Source of the DNA: Schlesneria paludicola DSM 18645
GTDB taxonomy: Bacteria; Planctomycetota; Planctomycetia; Planctomycetales; Planctomycetaceae
DNA length: 35,858 nt
NCBI GenBank assembly: GCA_945876035.1
Contig: CAMCMU010000048.1
Coordinates: 1 to 35,858 of the forward strand
Reading direction: 5' to 3'
Below, piece after piece: positions 1 to 7,301 of this stretch. Position numbers and translations under genes: made by a program. The notes beneath the pieces are model-generated. The model was not told the origin of the DNA. It did not search any database and saw only the letters and a program-made list of their open reading frames with translations. Position 1 is the first letter of the stretch, and each line of letters starts with the position of its first letter.

Positions 1-969
1 CTCGACTCCGGAATCCACGTTGTGAGGATAGTTCGTACTCCACAACCGCATTTCCCAGATCAATTGTTTTTTGTGTCCGACCTCACCGTTTCCGGGGTAC
101 TCGTAGACCACTGTTTGAGTGTCCGGGAACTGTTGGTCATCGTCGTGAAAATACTTGCCTCCAACGGCAACGATTCGAGAGGGATGAGTTTCTACTCCCA
201 GTCCCCAGCGGGCGATGTCCAGTTCATGGGCCCCGTCGTTTCCAGTGTCGCCGGCCCCGAAATTAAACCACCAACGCCAGTTGTAGTGAAATCGATTGTC
301 TTGAAAGGGAACCATTTCCGCCGGCCCAATCCACTGCTCGTAATCGACACCGGAGGGGATCTCTGACGGCTGTTTGTGACCGATATTGCCTCGGCGTTGA
401 ATGTTCCAGGCGCGGGCCATCAAGACATTACCGATCCGGCCCTCACGCAGCATTTGAATGGCATCGATCATGGAAGCGTTACTTCGTGATTGAGTGCCAT
501 GCTGCACAACGACCTTGTTTCGTTGGGCAGCTTCGACAAGTAATCGCCCTTCTCGGATATTGTGAGCACACGGCTTTTCGACGTAAACGTGCTTACCAGC
601 ATCGCAAGCCATGATCGCAGCCGGCGCATGCCAATGATCGGGAGTTGCAATGATGACAGCATCAATCGTTTTGTCGTCTAATAAAGTTCGGAAGTCGTTG
701 ACGGCTTGCGATGTGTCATGTTTTTTCTGAGATTTTTCAAGACGGTTGATGTCGGGATCACACACCGCAACGAGTTCAACATGTTGCTTGAGTTCACTGA
801 ACCGGGCAGCCAATCCTGAGCCTTGTCCTCCGCAACCAATTAAGGCAATGCGGACTCGTTCATTGGCATTGGATGCTCGAACGCTGGATGTGCTGTAACG
901 CATAGCCGCCCAACCGACTAACCCCGTGGCGGAGGTCTTCAAAAAATCCCGTCTGATCGAACTCTGCAT
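1..969 (-). CDS. Gfo/Idh/MocA family oxidoreductase, Tat-exported (C-terminus beyond window)
   Basis: The reading frame is open from an ATG at 969 to the window edge, giving 323 codons; the C-terminus lies outside. The N-terminus reads MQSSIRRDFLKTS, a twin-arginine (RRDFLK) signal followed by a hydrophobic stretch, so export through the Tat system is expected. A Rossmann NAD(P)-binding motif follows (IALIGCGGQGSG, about residues 41-52), then ATPDHWH and YVEKPCAHN, the EKP motif typical of this family, whose lysine lies at the active site. Later motifs WWFNFGAGDTGNDGAHELD fit the exported planctomycete members. Family members oxidise or rearrange sugars or polyols with NAD(P); the substrate cannot be told here. 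The start is supported by the Tat motif; an AAGGGGC stretch about 8 bases upstream could be its ribosome binding site. No neighbour indicates the pathway. Confidence 0.93.
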   Translation of the reverse strand, partial: MQSSIRRDFLKTSATGLVGWAAMRYSTSSVRASNANERVRIALIGCGGQGSGLAARFSELKQHVELVAVCDPDINRLEKSQKKHDTSQAVNDFRTLLDDKTIDAVIIATPDHWHAPAAIMACDAGKHVYVEKPCAHNIREGRLLVEAAQRNKVVVQHGTQSRSNASMIDAIQMLREGRIGNVLMARAWNIQRRGNIGHKQPSEIPSGVDYEQWIGPAEMVPFQDNRFHYNWRWWFNFGAGDTGNDGAHELDIARWGLGVETHPSRIVAVGGKYFHDDDQQFPDTQTVVYEYPGNGEVGHKKQLIWEMRLWSTNYPHNVDSGVE

Positions 970-1198
970 CGAAAAGCCCCTTCGGTAGATACGCCTAAAA
1001 ATCGCACAGGCCGATTGATTTTTTGAACACAAAAAACTGCAAAAAATGGACAGATTGGGTCACTCATCCGCCGCAGTAGTAGGTTAGCGGAGTTGCTGGA
1101 CAATTCGCAACCGAGACAAGATCGTCCACAATCCGCTGTGCTGCGGCAGACCCCTTCGAAGACCGGTCCTCGGACGTTTTTTGTGAAAACGTTGAGCC

Positions 1199-1648
1199 TC
1201 AGGAGACTGATGGCCCCCCTGCCCGCCCTCCTCTGAAAACAACCCCATCGGCGATTTCCGCACTCAAAGGGTATCCTCGCTTAGGTATCGACGGCGATTG
1301 ATCGATCACCTTCGGCTCGGAATCGATTGCGGTACTGAGTGCTTCCCCAATTTCTGTGGTGGTATTGATCGACCGCTGCTGAAATCGTGCCACGACACCG
1401 ACAACGTTCCCTTCTCGGTCGCTTGTTGCATAGGGCAACAGGTGGACCACATCTGTCCGGAGAGCGTCTTTCGGCCTTGGACACGAGACGGGAAATTCGG
1501 TCACTGACAATGCGACGACAACGGAATCACGATTTTCAGCAACATGAAATGGGCGTGTTATTGACGCGGGTGAATCCAGCGTTCCATCCGAGAGATTGAC
1601 ACTGCTGCGAGTTTCTCCCAATCGAACGGGATCGGTTCGCTGACTCAA
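1199..1648 (-). CDS. Possible small hypothetical protein (149 aa)
   Basis: An open frame with a TTG start at 1648 and no ATG option. I do not recognise the product. It has no signal peptide, membrane segment or known motif; the middle (VVHLLPYATSDREG, then VVGVVARFQQRS) could be beta strands. In favour: codon choice resembles the surrounding genes and no other frame here looks better. Against: the start is weak, and the nearest purine-rich site (GGAGGG) lies about 25 bases upstream of the TTG. An AT-rich 7-bp inverted repeat (ACGTTTT at 1174-1180, AAAACGT at 1186-1192) lies just past the stop and could be a weak terminator. It may equally be chance open frame between the divergent genes on either side. 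Confidence 0.35.
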   Translation of the reverse strand: MSQRTDPVRLGETRSSVNLSDGTLDSPASITRPFHVAENRDSVVVALSVTEFPVSCPRPKDALRTDVVHLLPYATSDREGNVVGVVARFQQRSINTTTEIGEALSTAIDSEPKVIDQSPSIPKRGYPLSAEIADGVVFRGGRAGGPSVS

Positions 1649-1807
1649 TTCGAAATATCGTGATGTTGACCCTCCTCAGGGCATGGCGTCGCTTCATTGA
1701 GTCGAAACGCAGGAGATTGTGCTTGACCGCCTATTGAACTGCGGGACTGAAAGACATACGATTTCCACAGATTTGGACCGGTTCTGATTGGTCAGGAAGA
1801 CGACACT

Positions 1808-2785
1808 ATGCCGCAGAAAATCATGATTGACGCTGACCCGGGAATTGGGGACGCGTTGGCCATTGCAGCGGCGTTGCTCGATCCGGATATCGATCTGATT
1901 GCGTTAACGGCTGTTGCCGGAACGGTGACAGCGGTACAAGCTAGTCGTAACTTACAGGCACTCGTCGAAGCACTTGATCCCGCCAAGTGGCCGCGGATCG
2001 GATTGACAGATTCCGGACAGATTTTGAAGGAACTGGCGGCAGCAGATCCTGATTTACAAGGATGGCAACAACGAAACCGATTACTCAACGGACCTGAGGG
2101 CCTCGGTGATTGGAAACCGAGAGTTGCCGATCTGCATCACCCCAAAGACGCCGTGAAGGTGATGACTGAACTGGCCAAGCAATATCCGCAAGAGATCGTG
2201 CTCTTGACCTTGGGGCCCCTTACCAATTTGGCACTTGCCTGCGATCGCGATGCTGATTTTTTGGGCCGATTGCGGGGCGTCGTTTGCTTGGCGGGAACTG
2301 TTACCACAGCTGGAGACATCACGCCCGCGGCGGAGTCAAACGTTCATCTGGACCCGGAGGCGGCGCGCGTGGTGTTGAAATGTCCGGCAACGAAAACGCT
2401 CGTTCCACTTGATGTCAGCCAGCGTGTGATGCTGACCTTCGAGCAATTCAATCGACTCAAACTCAACGACGAGTCTCGTTGTGGGCATCTGTTGAGTCAG
2501 TTAATTTCTTTTGATTTGAGGGCTCATCACCAACATCGGGGCGTGGAAGGAATTTGGCTTCCAGGGTTGACCGCATTGGCCTCCATCACGCGACCGAGTC
2601 TTTTTCAGGGGGCAACCATGGCGGTCGATGTCGAGACCGATGGTTTGCTGACTCGCGGAATGACGGTTTTTGACCGGCGCTCCAGTCCCTCTTGGAGAAA
2701 CAATATCGATGTCCTGCAGGAAGTCGATGTTCAGGGAGTCCTCGATTATCTGTTTCAGATAACACTCCCAAGTATTGCCGATTGA
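1808..2785 (+). CDS. Nucleoside hydrolase-like protein (IUNH fold) with substituted active site
   Basis: A 325-residue protein that follows the inosine-uridine nucleoside hydrolase family along its whole length; that family cleaves the N-glycosidic bond of nucleosides using a bound calcium ion. Recognisable landmarks are IMIDADPGIGDALA (residues 5-18), LLTLGPLTNLALA (132-144) and ESNVHLDPEAA (176-186). Several key positions differ from the canonical enzyme: the DxDxxxDD motif has glycine at 14, the usual VAGN is VAGT (Thr39), and the C-terminal HD calcium/catalytic pair is replaced by Leu-Pro-Gly (251-253). The ESN segment keeps the Glu and Asn of the canonical EFN ribose-binding motif. The fold assignment is firm; hydrolase activity is doubtful. 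AGGAAG lies about 8 bases before the ATG. It is cytoplasmic by sequence and stands alone, so no pathway is indicated. Confidence 0.88.
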   Translation: MPQKIMIDADPGIGDALAIAAALLDPDIDLIALTAVAGTVTAVQASRNLQALVEALDPAKWPRIGLTDSGQILKELAAADPDLQGWQQRNRLLNGPEGLGDWKPRVADLHHPKDAVKVMTELAKQYPQEIVLLTLGPLTNLALACDRDADFLGRLRGVVCLAGTVTTAGDITPAAESNVHLDPEAARVVLKCPATKTLVPLDVSQRVMLTFEQFNRLKLNDESRCGHLLSQLISFDLRAHHQHRGVEGIWLPGLTALASITRPSLFQGATMAVDVETDGLLTRGMTVFDRRSSPSWRNNIDVLQEVDVQGVLDYLFQITLPSIAD

Positions 2786-2873
2786 CGGGATCAACAAACC
2801 GTCTTTCAGAGAATCGCCACTTACCAGAGCGCAGACATGTCCCCTGTCGGCGAGGTCCTCGCGGCTTCGTCGA

Positions 2874-3113
2874 TCACGAGGCCCAAACGTCAGCCGTCAA
2901 ACGGGGAGTTTTGTTGTGCCGATCAGTTTCGTCTCCAAACAAAACCAATTCTTCCTCGCCGGGAACGAAATGAGACTCCGGCCGCCCCTGCAATCGAGGG
3001 TCAAATCTCCTCGTCTGATCGTACCACGTCAACCGCAGAGCACTGCCGTCCGATGAGTTCTGTGATGACGAGGCCTCCTGATCGAAACGCCGTAGAACGG
3101 ATGTCGAGTCCAA
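2874..3113 (-). CDS. Possible small protein downstream of the SLBB gene (79 aa)
   Basis: An open frame beginning with TTG at 3113, three bases after the stop of the SLBB-transmembrane gene on the same strand. The product is hydrophilic and unrecognised; its central part (LRLTWYDQTRRFDPRLQG, then PGEEELVLFGDET) has coding-like composition. A competing frame starts with a GTG that overlaps the SLBB stop as GTGA, but it closes after 39 codons. The two frames could be pieces of one coupled or frameshifted gene, or both could be spurious. No Shine-Dalgarno site separates the start from the upstream stop. The remaining gap to the convergent nucleoside hydrolase-like gene (2786-2873) is too short to hold another gene. 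Confidence 0.35.
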   Translation of the reverse strand: MDSTSVLRRFDQEASSSQNSSDGSALRLTWYDQTRRFDPRLQGRPESHFVPGEEELVLFGDETDRHNKTPRLTADVWAS

Positions 3114-3116
3114 TAC

Positions 3117-4991
3117 TCACAAGGGCCGCTGTTCGTGCAACTGACGTAGTGCATCTGCCAGTGGCGTGTCCTGGAAATCGTCGCGAGACTTGACCGAGAC
3201 GCGGGACGTTGGGCTGGAGGCCGGCGCGGCTTGAGCACTGGTAATGCGATTGACGGTTCCGGGGCTACCGAAATTGGGGGCTGAGTTCGCCGGTTCGGCG
3301 GGATCAGAATTCGACGTGATTGAATTCGATTCGTCCGCAGTCGCACGACCGGTATTTGCCATCGTAGCCACGTGGGGGGCGTTTCCATGCGGCGTTGGAC
3401 TCGACCGATCCAGTCGACGGATCGGACCCGGAGCGACTGATCCATGCATGTGGATCGAATGCGGAAACAATGCCACGTCTTGGTGGATGGATCGTTCCTT
3501 ACGATTCGGTAATTCCAGATTCTGGTCAGTCGCCGTCTTGGAAATAGCGCTGTCGAGCGATTCTAAAGGGGCGGGATTGGACAGGGACGCTTGGATTTGA
3601 GGACGGTCTTGGGTTTGGTGCCCCAGATCCTCTGCGGATACCTGAAACGCGGCAGACAGGGGCACGCGAACAAGGGAGGCAGGACCAATTTTAAGTCGGT
3701 GAGATAATTCGCGTCTGGGTGGCGTCCTCTTGTTGTCGGTTCCCCGTCCATCAAAGTATTTTTTCGTGATGATCGCGGAGGGGATCAGCATCGAAATCAA
3801 GCCAAAGAGTCCCAACAGTTGAAACGCGGAGAATGGTGATTCAGTGTTCCTGTCGGTTGATTTAGGCTGATCCGTGTCGTTTGGCAACGCAACGATGTTG
3901 GGGTGTTTGACGACGGATCCTCGCTCCCTCCGCAGGTTGGGATCGTCCCGAGGAGCAGGTGCGATTGTTTCTTCAAGGGCCATCTTTTCGCGATGGGAAG
4001 ACGACCAAAATTGTGGCGAGCCACAAAATGGTCTTGTCGCCATTCTTGACGCAAAATCATTAGCAGGGCTGGAAGACTCGTACCGACTAGCCAACGGAGG
4101 TGGTGGAGCAACGAGCGTCATTGGCTGTGAGACAGCGACTGCTATGGTCATCCCAGGTTGAGCGGAATAGGCTGAGGAAATGATTTCATTGGGGTGGGCC
4201 ATTTGCCTCACCTTTGGCAACTCTATTGATTGTTTCCGAGGATCAGCGTTCGCCTCCGCAATCGCGTCCGTCTCGATTTCCGAGGCGAACGGTTGTGGGA
4301 ATGGAGGGAACCTTGTTCGATCGACCCCCCGCTGAGGGAAGATCAAGATCGATCCGTCGCTGACCCGCGAGTGGCTCAGGGAGGGGTCAGAATCAACCCT
4401 CGACACTCGTTCAGAATTTAGAACCGTCACCGAAGGTGACAATTCGATGGGCTGTCCAAGCATTTGGACGATCTGTTCGATCTGGGCATTCTCGGGGCGA
4501 AGCTTCACAACCACGGGAGTCTCGAGCAGATTCAGAAAGGCGACATGAACCCCGTCTGAATCGGATGAGGTGGCCGCAGTTGGTTGGACTCTATAGGCCT
4601 GTGGCTCGGGATTAAACGCCCCGTTAACTGCCGCCCGCCGTTGTTTGGACTCTACGATCAACACATCACCGGACAACAGCGAAGAATCCGCTTGGAGAGG
4701 GGACACGATTCGACCTTCTCGAAACACACGCATTGAAGACGTGGTGGCCTGATCGGTCAGTCCTCCGGCTCGCTGTATCAGCGAGTCCGCTGATAGCCAC
4801 CGCTGTTGAATTTGATAGACCCCCGGATTGACGATTTGCCCGAGGATGCCGACGTAGATCTCGTGTGAGTGGGGGACCGTTTTCGATGTCTTCGGTTTCG
4901 AGTTCGGCCGCGGTGACTGAGCGAATGACACATCGGCAAAAACGGCCGAAGTGATCAAGATCCAGTTGCTGAAACGGCCAACACAGAACAT
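3117..4991 (-). CDS. SLBB-domain protein with one central transmembrane segment
   Basis: A 624-residue protein from the ATG at 4991. This start gives a clean signal peptide (MFCVGRFSNWILITSAVF, then ADVSFAQ); the frame also extends to a TTG at 5066, which would bury it. Residues about 45-113 form an SLBB domain (IYVGILGQIVNPGVYQI, AGGLTDQA, LLSGDVLIV), a beta-grasp fold found in polysaccharide export proteins such as Wza. A second, weaker copy lies at about 149-218. A Ser/Pro/Asn-rich linker leads to a transmembrane helix near 387-409 (FQLLGLFGLISMLIP) and a C-terminal tail of about 210 residues without recognised motifs. Known for the family: SLBB domains bind sugars or mediate export-complex assembly. 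Inferred: a periplasm-facing sensor or scaffold. No glycan export genes are adjacent. It is divergent from the DtxR-family gene across a 327-bp spacer. Confidence 0.8.
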   Translation of the reverse strand: MFCVGRFSNWILITSAVFADVSFAQSPRPNSKPKTSKTVPHSHEIYVGILGQIVNPGVYQIQQRWLSADSLIQRAGGLTDQATTSSMRVFREGRIVSPLQADSSLLSGDVLIVESKQRRAAVNGAFNPEPQAYRVQPTAATSSDSDGVHVAFLNLLETPVVVKLRPENAQIEQIVQMLGQPIELSPSVTVLNSERVSRVDSDPSLSHSRVSDGSILIFPQRGVDRTRFPPFPQPFASEIETDAIAEANADPRKQSIELPKVRQMAHPNEIISSAYSAQPGMTIAVAVSQPMTLVAPPPPLASRYESSSPANDFASRMATRPFCGSPQFWSSSHREKMALEETIAPAPRDDPNLRRERGSVVKHPNIVALPNDTDQPKSTDRNTESPFSAFQLLGLFGLISMLIPSAIITKKYFDGRGTDNKRTPPRRELSHRLKIGPASLVRVPLSAAFQVSAEDLGHQTQDRPQIQASLSNPAPLESLDSAISKTATDQNLELPNRKERSIHQDVALFPHSIHMHGSVAPGPIRRLDRSSPTPHGNAPHVATMANTGRATADESNSITSNSDPAEPANSAPNFGSPGTVNRITSAQAAPASSPTSRVSVKSRDDFQDTPLADALRQLHEQRPL

Positions 4992-5077
4992 GGTAACGTC
5001 TCGCAAAATCCGAACGTGCGGCTTGCTCTGACTATTCGACACATCGTGACTTATCGGCACTCTCAACTCGCCTCATT

Positions 5078-5091
5078 CAGAAAATTTCGGG
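5078..5091. promoter_or_regulatory. Candidate operator, copy 1 of 14-bp direct repeat
   Basis: The sequence is CAGAAAATTTCGGG, identical to 5242-5255. It lies about 87 bases upstream of the preferred SLBB start at 4991. The core GAAAATTTC is close to an AT-centred palindrome, as expected for a dimeric winged-helix repressor. That a DtxR-family protein encoded next door binds it is an inference from position only. Confidence 0.45.
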
Positions 5092-5241
5092 AGCGGCTTG
5101 GACAACGTGCGCTAAAATCGCAAACTCTCCCTAGGGGAATTGTGACAACAAGTGGAATTGGTGATTTCTCCTGTCTCCGCTGTTGGCGCTGTAGTCCTCG
5201 GTCGCAAGACTGTACGTTGGGTGAGAGCGGCCTTTTTTCGG

Positions 5242-5297
5242 CAGAAAATTTCGGGGAATCATCTCTCCTCCGGCTACCACAAAAACTGCAAAATTTC
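5242..5297. promoter_or_regulatory. Candidate operator, copy 2 plus a shorter third match
   Basis: Copy 2 of the repeat CAGAAAATTTCGGG occupies 5242-5255, 63 bases before the start of the DtxR-family gene. A related GCAAAATTTC follows at 5288-5297, only 21 bases before the start codon, where bound repressor would block transcription or initiation. The arrangement fits autoregulation but is not shown by sequence alone. Confidence 0.45.
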
Positions 5298-5318
5298 AAA
5301 CTTCGGACATGAATTCCA

Positions 5319-5990
5319 ATGACAACATTGACGGTCGAAAATTATTTGAAAGCGACATTGCAGGCGGAGCATAGGACTGGCGAGACGTGGATTACGACAG
5401 GGGAACTAGCCTTGGCTTTATCCGTCTCTCCCGGGACGGTCACCAGTATGCTGAAAACGCTGTCCGAGTCCGGGCATGCGGAATATCGACCGTATGCGGG
5501 AGTCTGTCTGACTCCTGCAGGGCGTGAAGTGGCCATGAGGATGCTACGTCGTCATCGCCTGATCGAACTGTTTCTGGTCAGGACACTTGACCTGTCGTGG
5601 GACCAGGTACATGAAGAGGCGGAAAACATGGAACACGCCGTGAGTGATGCGTTGATCGATCGGATGGATGAGTTCCTTGGCCGACCGACCACCGATCCGC
5701 ATGGGGACCCGATCCCTTCGGCTGAGGGCGAAATGCGTGTTCGAGATGATCGAGCGATCCCTCTTTCCTCATTGAGTGATGGGACTCATTTTCGGATCGT
5801 GCGTGTCGTCGATCAGGGAGCAGAATTTCTCAGATTTCTGAGCGAAGTCGGGGTGCTCCTTCATCAGGAAGGGGTCGTGCGAAGCAATTCGAGTACGGGT
5901 GGAATCATCGCGATAGTGATTGAAGGACGTCCTGTTGTGCTCGGTCACCCCGCCGCGATGCAACTTTTGGTTGAGCCGTTGAGCGAATGA
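5319..5990 (+). CDS. DtxR/MntR-family metal-dependent transcriptional repressor
   Basis: A 223-residue protein with the three parts of the DtxR family: a winged helix-turn-helix (residues 3-70, recognition segment VSPGTVTSMLKTLSESG), a dimerisation and metal-binding domain (71-121), and a C-terminal SH3-like/FeoA-like domain (about 148-220). Members sense Fe2+ or Mn2+ and repress uptake or storage genes. Ancillary-site ligands His79, Glu83 and His98 are present at the same numbers as in DtxR. The second site holds Glu102, Glu105 and His106, with Glu in place of the DtxR Cys102, as in MntR; position 8 is Asn, where DtxR has Met and MntR has Asp. Metal choice therefore cannot be assigned. No metal transporter is adjacent. 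Repeats upstream may be its operators. Confidence 0.93.
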   Translation: MTTLTVENYLKATLQAEHRTGETWITTGELALALSVSPGTVTSMLKTLSESGHAEYRPYAGVCLTPAGREVAMRMLRRHRLIELFLVRTLDLSWDQVHEEAENMEHAVSDALIDRMDEFLGRPTTDPHGDPIPSAEGEMRVRDDRAIPLSSLSDGTHFRIVRVVDQGAEFLRFLSEVGVLLHQEGVVRSNSSTGGIIAIVIEGRPVVLGHPAAMQLLVEPLSE

Positions 5991-6132
5991 GGCTGATGGC
6001 TGCTGATGTGCCGCGATCAAATCAGGGATTAACGAACTCGTCGGCAGTGTCCGTTCGATGCTAGGCTTGGCTGGTAGGTGACAGGAAGGCGTCAGCGGCG
6101 ACGATTTCTAGGGCATCTCGGAATGATGAAGT

Positions 6133-6747
6133 ATGAAACATTTGGAAAGACTCACAGGGTCTGTCATGAACCGCCCATTTGACCAAATGTCTGCGACCTA
6201 TCGTAGCGACTTTGCTTTGCGTTTCATGGGCCTGTCGGTCGTGCTGCTGTCGATTGCCTGGGTCTTGTCTTGGATGCTCCAATCGATGTTTCCGATGGGA
6301 TTGAGTCATCAAAGTCCAACCGCGTTTCCCCGTGCGTTTGGTGTGAGCTCTGTCCTGCTGTTCTGCGGTAGCGCGACGATGGCTCGAGCGGTGAGTTTTG
6401 TCAAACGCGAACGGCAACGCCCATTTCGACACAACCTGAGTTTTGCCCTCTTGACCGGAACATCGTTCGTGGGGATTCAGATTTTCGCTCTGAGCAGACT
6501 GATTCAGCAACAACCGGCTGAGGAGGCCCTGACAGGTGCGGGAGCGTTTGTCGCTGTGGCGGCCGTTTTGCATGCGATGCATTTTGTCGTCGCATTGCTT
6601 TTTTTGGTTTATGTGACCGTCCAAGCTCATGCCGATCGTTACGACCACGAGTATTACTGGGGCGTGAGTGTCTGTGCTTGGTTTTGGCACGTGCTGGGGA
6701 TCATGTGGTGTGTCGTGCTGGCCATCATGATGATCGTTTCTTGCTGA
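6133..6747 (+). CDS. Cytochrome c oxidase subunit III-like membrane protein (stand-alone)
   Basis: A 204-residue protein with about five hydrophobic helices, matching the heme-copper oxidase subunit III family. The diagnostic parts are AVLHAMHFVVALLFLVYVTV (the His-rich fourth helix) and the final helix starting with AWFWHVLGIMWCVVL, which corresponds to the WHFVD segment of COX3. Subunit III stabilises the oxidase core in the inner membrane and supports proton uptake. No subunit I or II gene is nearby, so it may act as an accessory paralogue or belong to an oxidase encoded elsewhere. An alternative start at Met12 (6166) gives a more usual soluble N-terminus. It lies 142 bp after the DtxR-family gene on the same strand, so metal-linked control is possible but unproven. 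Confidence 0.83.
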   Translation: MKHLERLTGSVMNRPFDQMSATYRSDFALRFMGLSVVLLSIAWVLSWMLQSMFPMGLSHQSPTAFPRAFGVSSVLLFCGSATMARAVSFVKRERQRPFRHNLSFALLTGTSFVGIQIFALSRLIQQQPAEEALTGAGAFVAVAAVLHAMHFVVALLFLVYVTVQAHADRYDHEYYWGVSVCAWFWHVLGIMWCVVLAIMMIVSC

Positions 6748-6803
6748 AGCTGTCGGATAGGAACTCGGATCAGGAGAGCGGAAATAGCGATCTTTACCAA
6801 GCA

Positions 6804-7265
6804 CTATCGTTGACGATCCTCGCGAAGAATCGGTGCGAGTTCCTCCACGAAATCATTGACATCCTGAAACTCGCGGTAGACGGAGGCAAAACGAACGAAG
6901 GCGACGTGGTCGATTCGTCGCAACGCTTCCATCACCTTCTCTCCGATCTCGCGTGAGTGGACTTCACGTTCAAACTGCTCGTATAGTAACGCTTCAACAT
7001 CCGAAATGACTTGTTCGAGGATTCGATCACTGATTTGCCGCTTGTAACACGCCTTTTCGAGGCCGGACTTAATTTTTCCCCGATCAAAAGGAACACGGGA
7101 TCCGTCTTTTTTAATGACTTTGACCGGTGATTCTTCAATCTTTTCGTACGTCGTGAAACGTCGTTCACAACTCAGGCACTTCCGTCGCCGACGAATGGCG
7201 AACGGTTGGCTGACTCGCGAATCAACGACGTTGGTTTCCTGATGATGGCAAAATGGACACATCAT
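6804..7265 (-). CDS. nrdR: Transcriptional repressor NrdR
   Basis: A 153-residue NrdR, the regulator of ribonucleotide reductase genes. The N-terminus carries the four-cysteine zinc ribbon ([11 protein letters not shown], then [15 protein letters not shown]). From about residue 47 an ATP-cone domain follows ([20 protein letters not shown], then [28 protein letters not shown]), which binds ATP/dATP and controls DNA binding. Length and order are typical. Two adjacent ATG codons (7265 and 7262) are equally good; GAGG lies about 9 bases upstream. It is convergent with the COX3-like gene and followed at 56 bp by no terminator that I can recognise. No ribonucleotide reductase gene is in the window, as is common for nrdR. 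Confidence 0.98.
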   Translation of the reverse strand: MMCPFCHHQETNVVDSRVSQPFAIRRRRKCLSCERRFTTYEKIEESPVKVIKKDGSRVPFDRGKIKSGLEKACYKRQISDRILEQVISDVEALLYEQFEREVHSREIGEKVMEALRRIDHVAFVRFASVYREFQDVNDFVEELAPILREDRQR

Positions 7266-7301
7266 GGTCGCAAACCTCTCCGTTCTGAATCTTCGGCCCG
7301 A

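Larger units (their letters stand above)
4992..5318. promoter_or_regulatory. Divergent spacer between the SLBB gene and the DtxR-family regulator
   Basis: This 327-bp stretch must hold the promoters of both flanking genes. It has no convincing coding frame; short frames here lack recognisable products. It contains a 14-base direct repeat, CAGAAAATTTCGGG, once on each side (annotated separately), and a third shorter match near 5288. The last 80 bases before the regulator start are AT-rich. I see no well-formed intrinsic terminator and cannot place -35/-10 boxes with confidence, because promoter consensus in planctomycetes is poorly defined. Confidence 0.6.

Noticed and set aside
1028-1050. 13-base match AAAAACTGCAAAA shared with the spacer at 5281
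   Set aside because: A-rich 13-mers are expected to recur by chance in a window of this size, and the contexts differ.
6061-6804. 247-residue open frame on the minus strand opposite the COX3-like gene
   Set aside because: It is antisense to a gene with clear family motifs and its own product (rich in His, Arg and Gln) has no recognisable character; it is a codon-usage shadow.
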